DNA of 64,000 nt from Pardosa pseudoannulata (GCA_032207245.1 CM063507.1:96161406-96225405); one strand, 5' to 3'; positions 53,001 through 61,492 are shown, counted from the first letter of the stretch. Notes: generated from the sequence alone by a model not told the origin. Made by a program: numbers and translations.

Positions 53001-56000
53001 AGAGGGAACCCAGCTAAAAACTAGCGAGATTCTCATGGAAGTAAGGTTAGTTATTGAAGTAAGAATTTGTATCTGTTCCATGAATAAATAATTAATATAA
53101 TTAATATTGATAACAATTTTTGTGAATAAATAATTTATTCATAGTAACACATTTTATCAAACATCTACATATATTTATTTACTGTATATATTGTTTTCTT
53201 TCTTGAAAATCGAAAGACTGAAGTTTCAGTGTATTAAATTTTAAAAAATAATTCACGAACCCAATATTGTTGGTAAGTTGCAAGAAAATTCTTACTTGGC
53301 ATCGGAAGTCCCAAAAGGAGGACCTGGTTTTCCCTGCAAATACCACCAGTAGGACCCATGATTCCACCATTCATACAGAGTCCACGACCATCTACTTTTG
53401 GACCAGAGAAAGCACACCATCCACAATTAGCTTGTGAAAGACAATGGGAGGCTTGGAAATGTTGCCAGCAAGGGACAGGGCAAATAGATTTATCCCCACG
53501 CAAAACTGGACCACATGAACCATCTTGACAGCGTAGGAGCTCATAAGATGGAGACATGCACTACAGAAAATGCAAAAATGTATTAAAATCAGAGTTGGAA
53601 AAAATCTTAATTTCAAAAAATAAATCATACAATTGGATTTAAAAAAAAATTTAAATCAGGTGTTTGCATTTAAATCAGATTTTTTATTTACAAACTTTTT
53701 TGCAAATTAAAATTACAAATGAAGTTAGGACTAAATTTATTATTAATAATGATTAAGTTTTCTTTATCCATTTTTTTGTATAATTATGCATGCAATATTC
53801 TTTACATACAAAAAATTTTATATTAACTGCATAAAATGATTTTTTTTTAATCTCTCCTCAAAAAACTCTTACGAACTATTTTTGAAGCTCTAGTATTTCT
53901 TTCCTTCTCACTCCCATAAAAATTTTGAGTTCACGTGTCCTGGCCATAATAATTTTTTGGGCTGAAGTGTTCAAAAATTATGAATAAAAAAGATTAAAAA
54001 CAATTCCTTTCTTACACCTAGAAAACTTTTTATTTCTTATTTTACATGTCATATTATTTATAAGCCTTACCAGACTATTTATAATGTATTTGGAGATATG
54101 CAAAAACATGAGTGAAGATACGTTTATTAATTTAACACCAAGTTTAAAGCGAAAAAGAAATCCTTAAAATTTTTACAAAGTATGGAAAAGAAAAATTCAA
54201 ACATAGACTTTATAACATGAGGACATCTCATTCAGATGTGTGAAGTGACTATTCACAGCCTGTTGTAATTCAACCTCCTGGTTTAGAAAAGCCTACACAA
54301 GCCCAATGTGTGATTGGTACATAGCTAAGGGTAATATGCAACTTTAAATTAGGAACCACAAAGGCTAACATCTTGTCTCTTTGTGTATATATGATATATA
54401 AATACATAAATACTTTTCATTATATATCTAAGATATAACACTGTTTAGATTTATACAATTAATAAAAATAAATTTTCCTGAGAGATATTTTATATAGATA
54501 TCAGAACAGCTCATGTTAAGTGATACAAGCAAATATTGTATTTTCCAACTAATTATACAGAAGCTTCAAAATGACACATCCAATTTTTTCTTTACACAAA
54601 AACTTAATATAATATATATGTCAGGTCTAAAAAAGGGGTAGTTAGAAATTATGTCAGTTATAAATGATTTTAAAAAGGGAACTCTTTTATAATAATAAAA
54701 TAACTGAAAAAGACCCACACTTGCATAAACTTTTGGGATCATCTGATCAGGAGGAAGCATTTTTGAGCTATTTGATGAGCTTGCTGACAGATAAGATCAG
54801 TCAACGCGTGGACATAAAGAGGTCAACACATTTTCCATGCATAGCTCCGCCACAAACAATGAAAATGTCACAGGTTTTGCTTCTAGAAGATATGATGATT
54901 TAATAAAATTATTATTATCAAGAAGACTGTTTTCCATTCACCTTAACTCTGGGTCTCACACACACACATATATATGTGTGTGTCAGGCCTAAAAAAGGGG
55001 TAGTTAGAAATTACGTGAGTTATAAATATAAATGGTTTTAAAAAGGAAACTCTTTTATAGTAATAAAATAAATGAAAAAGACCCATGCTCACGTAAGCTT
55101 TTAGAATAATCCGGTTAGGCAGAAGCATTTTGGAAGATGATGAGTTTGCAAAGAGATAACAGTTAGTTGGAGTGTGGACATGGAACTGTGAACACACTTT
55201 ACGCGTGTCTTTGACGAAAAAATGAAATTGGCACTAGTTTTGCTTTAAATGAAACGATGATTTAATAAACTTATTATTATCAAGAAAGACTGTTCTACAT
55301 TTGCCTTAACACTGGATCACGTTATATATATATATATATATATAAAGATTTCAGTCAGTATATCAGATGTTAAACAAAAACAGTTATAGAGGAATGTTTA
55401 AAATGAACTATACCATTTGCTTTGTTTCACTCCAGACACACTGATGCCAACCTCCTTCACCTCCCTGGCTTTCGAGACAGGTTATGCAATTAGTATACTC
55501 TTCACAGCCTTTAGGACATTCCTCAGGAGGCATGGCTTTAATATCAAATGTTGATGCAGATAATACTCCTTCCATAACACAACCCCAATTGTAGATTGGT
55601 TTCTTGTTCAAAGTATGAGCATACCCATCTAGGATAAAAAGTTATAGTGTCAAAAAGATGCTAATAAATATAAATTGTCCTTCCAATTACTTTCCGAAAT
55701 TATTTCTATTATAATGCATCTCATATTATTAGAGAATTTAAAATGAAAAGAAATTAGTCCCACAATGTAATTTTTTTTAAAACTAGCATATGTCAATATC
55801 TGACATTCATACTATTTTGTTTTAAATTAGCTGAAGAACCCAACAGTTACAGTTAATTAAGCAGAAAAAAGTGGTTTTATTTATAAAATTGAGCGTTTTT
55901 TTTTTTTTTTTTTTTTTTTCAAGATCCCAGGTAAACAGTGGTTTTCTTTTTATTTAGGTTGAATGTAGATTGTACAAAGTTTTAGGAAGCTTGTAGAGCT

Positions 56001-56289
56001 ATGGTTTGTATAAAGTTGTAGACTTAATTTTATTGCACAATAAAACTGCAGAATTTCATGAATTTCACATACAAACTACTTTATGTACATATCGATGATG
56101 TTTACTGATAGTAAGAACAAGATTGGTGTCATCAGTGCAGTGTTTTCATACAAAAAGCTCATGTAGATCTTTCAAAAAATATATATTTTAAAATCTTACA
56201 TAGACAGTAACCTTCCCACTTTTTTGAAATTTAACTGTGTAAACTTTCATTCAATTTTAATAGAATATACACATAAACACTTCTTTTTT

Positions 56290-56386
<97 letters not shown>

Positions 56387-59300
56387 AAATATACCAAAAA
56401 TTACTATCCCTAAAGTTCAAAATTCACCCCATTCACACTCTAGTTTTCTTAATCTTAAATTTTCCTAGCCACCCAAAAAATAAGTCACAGATATGTATCC
56501 TTAATGTCAGCATTACTTTCAAAATTACAGATTGAATGATAATTTGCTACATTTCACTTTGCATACAGTTCACTAACATTTAAAAACAGTTTAAGTCATT
56601 GGCAGCATTAATAGCTGCCATGCCACTAAGTCCAGGACAGGAGTTCAAATGATATATCATGTTAATGTGTGTCAGGAAAAGTGAGCAGGTAGGAGAATCC
56701 ACCAGTTCAAATCTAAAAAGATGCCTTTTTAAGTAGTCATATTCCGTCCTTATTCTGAAGTTGGCAATACCCACTTGTATAGGGAGATTGGAAAGAATGG
56801 GATTCATTATTAGGGAACCCCAGATCTTATCTTCCACATACTTCAAGATATTCTCCTGGTAATCTGTTTTAAACCTAGTTTTATTGATTAATTAAATGCA
56901 ACAATAGCAGATAGGAAGATCTGGCTGGGGAAGGTATGAGTCAGTCTACAATGGAAATTAGTGATGACCCCAACATTTGATTGTCAATGCATGTCGGTAT
57001 TGTCATAGCAAGTTAATGAGTTAACTAATCTGATGAAAAAAATCTATTCTTATATACTAAATAAACTTAAATTTTTCTAATTTATTCTAAAGCCTACTTC
57101 TTTTTCTTATGTACAATTCAATATCTTCTTTTACTAACATACAATTTTAATAAAATTGATTTTAGATTTATAAGAAATGCATGTTTATGGGAAATGAAAA
57201 GTTAAAAAAAATTCTTATTGTCATCTTGATGTCTTTTGGTAACTCACAGTAGGATTTAAAAAACAGCATGGTTCTTCAAAAGCCTCATAAGTTTGGAAGT
57301 TTGGTGACCACCAATTTAAACAATTTGAGGTACAGTCAAATCATACTTAAAGCAAAGAAAACAATACTGTAAATTGAAGGTTGTTAACATACACAATAGT
57401 AAATTGCAGAGAGCCACTAATATTACCCCTAATTGTTCGATGCATTGCCATTCAGAATGTAAGAATATTGTAAATTTTGGTAACACATACTTACATGTTT
57501 CAAAAACCCCAACACAGAAAAAAAAAAGATTAAAAATTTCTCTCACTTTACCTAAAGCAGAGTGATAATTCTAAAAATTAAGAAAAAACAAGCTTCCAAA
57601 ATTGCATCCTATCTATGTTATTTTTAAAGAGAAATATGTAATACTTGTTTCTTCCGAACATGCTAATTTCTGGACATGCTTATATGAAATGCATGTTATT
57701 GTTTACTGTCAGGTTCCACAGAAAGGCAAAAAACCATGTTTAGAGAGTAATATCAAACCCCCACCAGTTAGATAATTTTGGAAATGTCCTGCCTATTTCA
57801 GCTATGTGTGAAACACTTGTGTGCATTCCTACTGTGATAAGATGAATAGCAATTAGAAGGGAAACAATAAATAAGAATAGAGGTAAAAAGATTGGAAAAT
57901 TTTCATATATAATGAAACTGATTCAGTCAAACTATAGTGTTCAAATTTTTTGAAAAGAGAGAATTTTGCACAGTAATAATTTTCTAATGAAAAAAAGAAA
58001 ATATGCAAGTTTCTTGCATTTTTGCACTGTAGTGAGAACACTGTGCTTTACATACGTAAGAAAGGGTACTTACATATTAATGCAACCAGGCCAAAATTTG
58101 CATAAATCACCAAATTTGGTGACCCTACTTACGGCAACCCTACGTGTTATACGTGGTTTTTCGTAAAGAAATTATTTTGCTTACTGGTTAGATTGAATGC
58201 CGTGAAATACTTTAACTATGGATATTTGGGATCTGCCTGCGAGTGAAAAAGATACTGTTGAATTGTTACAGGGATATGGAATTATACCGAACGAACGTAC
58301 TTGCAAAAATTCTCATAAAATGAAACTGTATTTTGGAAAGCAAATCTTCTGGTAATGTAACGTCAAAGAGGGCAATCAACACTCGGGTATGAGAACCGGA
58401 AATTGGTTTGAAGGTAGCCGAATTTCATTTGTGACAGCGGTGCGCTTCATTTATTGTTGGTGTAAAGGTTAACCTGAATTAAATTTTGTGCAGAAGAAAT
58501 GGGAATTGCTCACAAAACTGTTATAGATTGGAACAATTACATGCAGGAGATATGTGCCCTTGAAATGGATGAAAAAGAAAGAAAGCAAATAGGCAGCGAA
58601 GGACTTAATGTGGAAATAGACGAAAGTTTATTTGTAAAAAGAAAAAATAACACTGGGCGTGTATTATCACAGCAATGGGTTTTCGGCAGAATTTACCAAG
58701 AAATGAAAGAGACTTTTTTAGTTACTGTACCTAACAGAAACGCTGTTACCCTCATGGAAAAAATTTGCGAAAATATCAAGGAAGGAAGCATTATTTATTT
58801 GGATTGCTGGAAAGGATACAAGACAAGTGAGTTGGCAAATGCTGTTAGCATCTGTATGGAACTGTTAGTCACTAATATAACTTTGTGGATCCCGACACTG
58901 GCGTTCACACACAACATGTAGAGCACATGTGGGGCTCAGCCAAATGGCGCAACAAAAAACAGAGAGGAACAGCCCGTCATCATCTTGACTCATACCTTAT
59001 CGAATTTATATGGCGCCAAGCTCAAGCTGTTAATGGAGAAGACGGTTTTCAATCAGTGCTGAAAGCAATAGCCAAAAGATTTCCGCCGAAAAAATAATTC
59101 TACAACTTATTCAAATTCGAAACCGGAAGGGTTTAATTGCTATTTTATATTTTAAAACAAAATAATAAAAAAAAAAACTGTAATAAAAATTATCTGTAAT
59201 TAATAAATGTACATTTTCTTTCTATTCATACTTTCTTACTCAAACCTACAAATTGTGCCAACCTGGTTGCAATAATACATAAGTACCTAAGAAAGTAAAC

Positions 59301-59541
59301 TATATCAAATTAACAAAACATTACTAAATTTGTCCTTACTTGATCGATGAACATGTCGTGTCCAGACACATTTGCGTAGGGCTCCACATTTCTGGCAGTC
59401 AGATGCAACACAGTCTCTTAATGGACATGTGGATGGATCATCAATAAGATCTTTCTTCTGAATATTACATTCATTATCTTTACATGAGGAATCTAGAGGA
59501 ACACATCCTCCCATCTGACAATTGGAACACCATCTACAAGT
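25771..59541 (-). CDS. MEGF8: MEGF8, C-terminal third (ten exons joined)
   Basis: MEGF8 is a large single-pass membrane protein. In vertebrates it works with the E3 ligase MGRN1 and MOSMO to lower Smoothened and tune Hedgehog signalling. Ten minus-strand exons join in one frame: 59541-59340, 55628-55414, 53560-53296, 49800-49623, 46000-45814, 43951-43793, 38773-38625, 33916-33772, 29546-29441, 26822-25771. They total 2658 bases (885 residues plus stop). All junctions have GT/AG and matching phases. Order of parts: Cys-rich PSI-like modules (residues about 1-225), calcium-binding EGF (about 250-287), EGF and laminin-EGF modules (288-535), a juxtamembrane beta domain, membrane span (722-744) and MASRPFA (766-772). 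The tail DGFGAIATILVQLPGG matches vertebrate MEGF8 rather than attractin. Vertebrate MEGF8 has about 2800 residues, so the CUB and Kelch parts lie beyond 64000. Confidence 0.93.
26823..29440 (-). other. MEGF8 intron 9
   Basis: Phase-1 intron. It holds a hAT element at 27418-28233; the remainder is AT-rich with no other feature seen. Confidence 0.8.
27418..28233 (+). mobile_element. hAT non-autonomous element, copy 1 (perfect TSD)
   Basis: Ends CAGGGTTGGCATGATTTAAA and TTTTCCAACCCTG, with identical 8-base flanks attaaaat (27410-27417 and 28234-28241). The interior retains a plus-strand scrap of the hAT transposase C-terminal dimerisation region (SAGMERQFSSFGIVHSSLRN) and has ATTTAAATCA palindromes near both ends. 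At 816 bp it is a deletion derivative. Confidence 0.88.
29441..29546 (-). CDS. MEGF8: MEGF8 exon, cysteine-rich linker
   Basis: 106 bases, phase 0 in and phase 1 out, acceptor ctttcgacag and donor GTATTT. It encodes CSKCKEYFLGSPSHGHQCYR, then a CFNPGTI segment, the Cys-rich piece that follows the last laminin-EGF module in MEGF8. It sits only about 100 bases from a Helitron on its upstream side. Confidence 0.92.
29649..30683 (+). mobile_element. Non-autonomous Helitron, copy 2, with captured BEL/Pao segment
   Basis: Begins TCCCCTATATAATAATAACC after A and ends with the 16-base hairpin and CTATATGCTAG before T; no target duplication. Inside, 30497-30655 reads open in one frame and contains HSQYRETLEEYEDKQIIERV, then PDNSQ and YLPHRVLYNSRKLKI, the segment just before the reverse-transcriptase core of BEL/Pao polyproteins (E--EGIIE-V, then YLPHR-V). 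A tRNA-like module with GGTTCTGTCC lies at about 29975-30060. It lacks a Rep-helicase and so needs one from elsewhere. Confidence 0.85.
31263..32074 (+). mobile_element. hAT non-autonomous element, copy 2 (perfect TSD)
   Basis: Same family as 27418-28233, with identical flanks gcaatttc (31255-31262 and 32075-32082). The left tip has mutated (CAATGTTGG in place of CAGGGTTGG), which should disable it. The transposase C-terminal scrap is also present (ARMERQFSSFGIVHYNLRNQ). Confidence 0.87.
32640..33000 (+). repeat. Diverged third copy of the composite-repeat right flank
   Basis: Shares blocks with 7640-7960 and 21100-21430: ccagtcataaaatgt, aaaggag, aaaattctt, and ctgtctactggctacattttt against ctgcccactctacatatttt. 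Much older than the other two copies. Confidence 0.45.
33772..33916 (-). CDS. MEGF8: MEGF8 exon, laminin-EGF module
   Basis: 145 bases, phase 2 in and phase 0 out, acceptor tatttttag and donor GTATGT. It encodes CECHGHGDTCNPLNGENCNC, then QNNTENDRQCSQ and TPCWQLQ. The first base completes the Pro codon left by the previous exon. This is the second half of the last laminin-type EGF pair. Confidence 0.94.
34040..36080 (+). repeat. Local segmental duplication split by the LINE
   Basis: 34430-34690 and 35735-35960 align: cattagaagcaca against ttattagaagcacac, aaatgctgcagtaaaa in both, and gtcttcaat-tcact in both. The ttggaggttgattcatt block occurs at about 35625 and 36050. The LINE interrupts the first unit, so duplication came first. 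Confidence 0.6.
34694..35560 (-). mobile_element. 5'-truncated LINE with 13-bp target duplication, copy A
   Basis: Flanked by atcaataacaagt on both sides (34681-34693 and 35561-35573). The minus strand starts inside the end of a reverse-transcriptase ORF (RNDTIHNNLKVRPILPEFKI, with a basic SKRRRGE end, stop near 35311). A long 3' UTR follows with a tRNA-like module (GCGTGTCTGCTC and GGTTCTGTCC, about 35185-35265). The perfect duplication shows recent, target-primed insertion. Confidence 0.8.
36231..37026. mobile_element. hAT-like non-autonomous repeat (second family), copy 1
   Basis: Begins CAGGGTATCTGCCAAAATAA, then several TCCATGACTTTTCATGAC-type motifs. The far end has inverted counterparts and closes at GGAAACCATG. 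Two more copies are at 46754 and 49954. Short CAGGGT/ATG ends suggest hAT, but no convincing 8-base duplication could be read. It contains a 26-base A run at about 36705-36727. Confidence 0.6.
37208..37610 (-). pseudogene. Mariner transposase C-terminal relic
   Basis: The minus strand reads HDNARLRIVCYVLDVLLKNT, then SIDLVPHDSWFFLQLKEPLK, CRHF and WTECCDKCIASHSSYF, separated by stops. This follows the end of mariner transposases (HDNARPH, then SPDLAPSDFHLF--LK, then the W--C---GDYF close). The catalytic SPDL positions have decayed. Confidence 0.65.
38625..38773 (-). CDS. MEGF8: MEGF8 exon, laminin-EGF module
   Basis: 149 bases, phase 0 in and phase 2 out, acceptor atttctag and donor GTAAGA. 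It encodes IYELLEKVTEGPLDDAVCVD, then CKNHTEGKRCDQCISGFF and GCRP. The CxxCxxGF spacing is typical of laminin-EGF domains, continued by the next exon's CECHGHGDTC. Confidence 0.93.
39015..39189 (-). repeat. tRNA-derived SINE, family A, copy 3 (best preserved)
   Basis: In minus sense the tRNA-like head carries TGGCCGATTGGTTAGGATGC (A-box region) and GTGGGTTTGAATCCCAC (B-box with T-stem). A body follows with GGAATCGGCTTTAAG, GGTCCCGATGTCATTAGCCC and a 3' end rich in AACCAAACC. It is not a working tRNA: the anticodon arm is degenerate. Confidence 0.75.
39312..39643. repeat. Direct repeat of about 110 bp flanking a SINE
   Basis: Units at 39312-39420 and 39538-39643 share attagagatgggag, gttttaattaagctattatg and gtcaaaagagttaa with few changes. 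The SINE fragment (39426-39534) lies exactly between them. Confidence 0.75.
39426..39534 (-). repeat. SINE family A, copy 4 (tRNA-like part only)
   Basis: The plus strand matches copy 3 from gattccgaa through gggattcgaaccca to the final atcgttcg. The 3' body is missing. The B-box GGGTTCGAATCCCAC is perfect. Confidence 0.7.
42604..43681 (+). mobile_element. piggyBac-derived element, 1.08 kb, copy 2
   Basis: TTAA on both sides; ends CCCTTTCGTGCC and, reversed, CCCTTTTGCGAC. The better preserved of the pair: the N-terminal scrap reads CLTELEIAEMKRNISDFDSE, then TDQDISNSDT, and the C-terminal scrap YECKDCNVGLFVDPCF. It inserted about 110 bases downstream of the donor of exon 43793-43951. Confidence 0.87.
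43793..43951 (-). CDS. MEGF8: MEGF8 exon, laminin-EGF module
   Basis: 159 bases, phase 0 at both ends, acceptor aaaatccag and donor GTAAGT. It encodes GNHCEKCKPLFVGNPANGGK, then CVSCHDYCYTHSSTCISSEL, matching the CEQCLPLFVGS pattern of vertebrate MEGF8. The acceptor lies about 40 bases from a long AT microsatellite. Confidence 0.94.
43990..44075. repeat. (AT)n microsatellite beside a splice acceptor
   Basis: About 85 bases of AT dinucleotide, ending some 40 bases upstream of the MEGF8 acceptor at 43952-43953. Confidence 0.95.
44120..44347. mobile_element. hAT-like MITE, 228 bp, perfect TSD
   Basis: Begins CAGAAGTTCACAAACTTTTT; the reversed right end is CTGCACTTCTGAAACTGTG, recalling the CAG-GGTTCTCAAACT ends of Charlie-type hAT elements. 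The flanks are identical: atctatat at 44112-44119 and 44348-44355. Confidence 0.7.
45814..46000 (-). CDS. MEGF8: MEGF8 exon, EGF plus start of laminin-EGF
   Basis: 187 bases, phase 2 in and phase 0 out, acceptor acatatag and donor GTAAGT. It encodes KICTPICKQGCFNGSCVQPD, then VCKCNFGFVGQNCS (a complete EGF) and MCKCNGHSHCPGVDQLDVCL, the opening of a laminin-EGF. Both match the vertebrate MEGF8 order. Confidence 0.95.
46754..48554. mobile_element. hAT-like repeat (second family), copy 2, interrupted
   Basis: Left part 46754-47111, right part 48394-48554, matching 36231-37026 and 49954-50734. The last third is missing because another Helitron-type sequence begins at about 48555. Confidence 0.7.
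47112..48393 (-). mobile_element. Non-autonomous Helitron, copy 3 (composite, reverse)
   Basis: In plus sense it starts CTAGCATATAGCCCGTCATA and ends TATTATTATATAGGGGA, the reverse of the family ends. The target reads CCCTA/TAATG, and the intact paralogues at 36583 and 50310 read ccctataatg, giving a natural empty site. A second 5' end at about 47640-47702 shows it is a fused double copy. Confidence 0.9.
48555..49531 (+). mobile_element. Helitron relative with a different 3' end
   Basis: Shares interior blocks with Helitron copy 1 (cgaaatcca, ttttcgagc, tcacataataaataggt, gatgtcattcctttaa) but ends CCGTAGCGAAGCACGGGCAA then ACTTGCTAG before T. This is another Helitron-type hairpin and CTAG end. 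The 5' end is truncated. An open frame at 49105-49293 is of unknown meaning. Confidence 0.6.
49623..49800 (-). CDS. MEGF8: MEGF8 exon, calcium-binding EGF
   Basis: 178 bases, phase 1 in and phase 2 out, acceptor tttacctag and donor GTAAGT. It encodes QTSQWFQHCEGAPVWTY, then PPENECKNGHHNCDDAHEEC and VDTLEGFECRCKPGYKMSG. The NEC---HHNC, then C-CKPGY layout with the preceding acidic residue is a calcium-binding EGF. Confidence 0.95.
49954..50734. mobile_element. hAT-like repeat (second family), copy 3
   Basis: Uninterrupted copy from CAGGATATCTGCC to GCGGAAACCATG, 781 bp, closely matching 36231-37026. It supplies the empty-site reference for the Helitron in copy 2. Confidence 0.7.
52195..53069 (-). 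mobile_element. 5'-truncated LINE with RNase H tail, 13-bp TSD, copy B
   Basis: Flanked by tatctgttccatg (52182-52194 and 53070-53082). The minus-strand frame (to 52533) starts within an RNase H domain (FSWVPSHVGIKGNELVD) and ends with a Cys/His cluster (CAYCKTPYTVAHILTSC), the C-terminus of arthropod non-LTR proteins. The 3' end has TGGCGCAGTTTGTCCCTAG and closes in AACC repeats. The frame is intact to its stop, which suggests recent insertion. Confidence 0.88.
53296..53560 (-). CDS. MEGF8: MEGF8 exon, PSI-like module
   Basis: 265 bases, phase 0 in and phase 1 out, acceptor ttttctgtag and donor GTAAGA. It encodes CMSPSYELLRCQDGSCGPVL, then CPVPCWQHFQASHCLSQANC and GWCAFSGPKVDGRGLCMNGG. The C-W---SC-CGWC-----GRC--G pattern is the PSI fold seen repeatedly in MEGF8. 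Confidence 0.94.
53561..55413 (-). other. MEGF8 intron 2
   Basis: Phase-0 intron with a hAT-type fragment (about 53588-53900, GTTGGAAAAAATC start, relative of 46452-46740) and a tandem duplication at 54617-55320. Confidence 0.75.
54617..55320 (+). repeat. Tandem duplication, two units of about 350 bp
   Basis: Units start tgtcaggtctaaaaaagggg (54617) and tgtcaggcctaaaaaagggg (54981), continuing through aggaggaagcattt against taggcagaagcattt to the ttattattatcaagaa block. The units differ by many substitutions and small indels. CA/TA microsatellites lie at the junctions. Confidence 0.8.
55414..55628 (-). CDS. MEGF8: MEGF8 exon, PSI-like module
   Basis: 215 bases, phase 1 in and phase 0 out, acceptor ttatcctag and donor GTATAG. 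It encodes GYAHTLNKKPIYNWGCVMEG, then PPEECPKGCEEYTNCITCLE and GWHQCVWSETKQM, a PSI-type Cys pattern. The weak TTG is not a start; the frame runs in from the previous exon. Confidence 0.92.
56291..56384. repeat. (CT)n(TA)n microsatellite
   Basis: A CT run passing directly into a TA run. Confidence 0.95.
58065..59287 (+). mobile_element. Merlin-like (IS1016/ISXO2-type) transposon
   Basis: Ends GGTACTTACATATTAATGCA and, reversed, GGTACTTATGTATTATTGCA, each continuing to ACCAGG. Perfect 8-base flanks taagaaag at 58057-58064 and 59288-59295 fit the 8-9-base duplication of Merlin elements. The interior encodes an ISXO2-type DDE transposase in plus orientation. Its edge is 52 bases from the MEGF8 donor at 59339. 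Confidence 0.9.
58218..59097 (+). pseudogene. Merlin transposase, broken
   Basis: Starts MDIWDLPASEKDTVELLQGY. A stop interrupts near 58353 where the family has W, then HSGMRTGNWFEGSRISF follows. A frame change comes before MGIAHKTVIDW (58499). Then come VEIDESLF (first D), IIYLDCWKGY (second D) and, after another frame change near 58870, DPDTGVHTQHVEHMWGSAKW (E region). It ends LKAIAKRFPPKK. Key acidic residues remain but no single frame is intact. Confidence 0.88.
59340..59541 (-). CDS. MEGF8: MEGF8 exon, PSI-like module (first exon in window)
   Basis: 202 bases, phase 0 in and phase 1 out, acceptor tttcattgtag and donor GTAAGG. It encodes TCRWCSNCQMGGCVPLDSS, then STCPLRDCVASDCQKCGALR and KCVWTRHVHRS. 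The preceding exon must end at phase 0 and was not found up to 64000. Confidence 0.9.
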
Positions 59542-60888
59542 CTACAATGAAATGAAACTAAAGTGATAAGTCCAATAAAATATGAATAAAAAGATTCTAA
59601 AGTAGCTATGAACACAATTCTACAGAGAATAATAAAAAGAAAATGTTACAATCTTCTTTTAAACTTCTAAGGGCTATGCACATAATTATCTACCCAGCCG
59701 ATGATGTCTTAAATTGGGTGAGTATGTGTTACAAGGTGATTTAGATCCAAATAAAAAAAAAACTTTTTATTAAATAATAATAACAGTTGTACTTGTCATA
59801 AAAATTTTGGGTCTAAATCTAACCTCATAACACATGCACACATGTTTGAAGAATCATTGGCTGAAAATTATATACCTTCTAATGCCAAGGCAAGGAGGGG
59901 GATTTAGGGGAATGGTCCCCCACCAAAATTCTTTAAGACTGTTTCATGGAAAGAAAATTGACTATATGTGTGAGCATGTCATCTATGTAGCTACACATAG
60001 ACAACAGTTCTTAGAACAGAGACATTGAGTTAAAGAGTAGGTGCAAATTGTATTTGACAAGTTAGAGCAGATTGACTAGAACTTTTGGCAACTCATCACC
60101 ATATTGTTGTACAATCAGAAGAAAATGTGAAAATTTTTTGGTGAAAATTTCATAAAGAGCATATTTTATAATATACAGGTAAAAATTTGAACATCTTCAT
60201 TTTCTTTCAAAATTATTCTTTTTCTTTGGTTATACTTCTGTTAAAATTAGAATTTAATACCATGTATAGTTTATATATTTTCAATGTTAATTTTACTACT
60301 AAATTCATCGTGTAGTTACTACTTTACTCATTCAAGGCTATAAATTTGTTCATTATATCATTTTATAATTATTTTGATATTTTAAAATCACACTGTATTA
60401 CGATAGTCATCAAGAGTATACATACATAAAAAAAAAACTGTAGTTTTATTGAAGCATCATTCACAAAAACAATGTCCTCCAAATATAATTTCTAGTTATG
60501 GCCTTGCCTAATGTTTAGAAGGTTAAAAGACATCCAAATACTACTAAGGATTTGTATGCAACATTTTTGTAATGAACAACTCAACACAAAATTTTCTTTA
60601 CAATACTAATGGATACGATCATGCTCCTGTATATCTATATATTAAAATGTTCATGTCAGATACTGTATTCAGTGTCATTATCACACAGGCAAGCAGGATA
60701 TGACCCAATAATAATGAAAAAAAATGTTAAAAATAGAATAATAATACTACTTAAAAAAAACTGCCATAGCCTAAGTCTAGTGTTAAGAAAATTATTTTAA
60801 TTTATTTCACACTGTTCATTGAATACTTACAGATTTTTGGTTAATCATAAATTTTTTTTATCATAATATATCAATAATACATCATTAA

Positions 60889-61492
60889 CCCTCCAAGTGG
60901 AACATACCGGGGAAAAAGGGTCTCCAAAAAATACGCTAAAGCTTTATTGTGTCAGTCACCAAAGTGTTGTATGATTTTTTACTTCACCCTTTGCCCCACC
61001 CTGGTTATTGTTCCTTTACTTCCGATAATAGATATATAACTAGACATTATTGACTGTTAATTTTTAATACACATAAAGCTCGTCAGGTCTCGAAGATCAT
61101 CACATAAGAAATAATGTATTCTAAAAGTATGAATAAAAAAATTTTTTTTGAGAATTATTTATATTTTTTTTCTAAAGTCATCCAAGATATTTCAGTGGTG
61201 CAATTAGCGATATATATGTTACCGCAAACGAAATACTTCGAAATAGAGATTGACAAAGCCATGAGAAGATATCAACGTCTTTGTTCCTCAGAGAGTAGGG
61301 GAGCATCCCTCAATAAATATCAGTCAAAGAGGGGTAAAGTTCCTAATCAATCGACCTGACCCTCCTACCTCATAATTTCATGGGGGAAAGCACTGTCAGA
61401 AATGTACAATTCATCTATTTTTGGAATGTTTTTGGAGGTCGAAAATTGTCTGTGACAGCTGGCGGTATTGTACGTGCAAACTGCTTAGAGGG
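60889..61492 (+). mobile_element. piggyBac-like element, third family, 604 bp
   Basis: Flanked by TTAA (60885-60888 and 61493-61496). Ends CCCTCCAAGTGG and, reversed, CCCTCTAAGCAG. A short open frame (61114-61359) has no clear transposase match, though a degraded N-terminal or tail remnant is possible. Confidence 0.65.

Larger units (their letters stand above)
49801..53295 (-). other. MEGF8 intron 3
   Basis: Phase-1 intron with a hAT-like repeat and a 5'-truncated LINE. Three partial repeats of a ttcatagtcacacatttcat motif occur at about 51436, 52127 and 53138. Confidence 0.8.
55629..59339 (-). other. MEGF8 intron 1 of the window
   Basis: Phase-1 intron with a T homopolymer (about 55898-55919), a CT/TA microsatellite (56291-56383) and a Merlin-like transposon next to the donor. 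The rest (56390-58050) is AT-rich with no feature recognised. Confidence 0.8.

Noticed and set aside
52533..53081. A host RNase H-like gene
   Set aside because: The frame lies inside a LINE insertion with a 13-base target duplication, and its first codons come from the duplication itself.
56580..58166. Short open frames in MEGF8 intron 1
   Set aside because: No Cys-rich or other domain pattern, no splice-phase compatibility with flanking exons.
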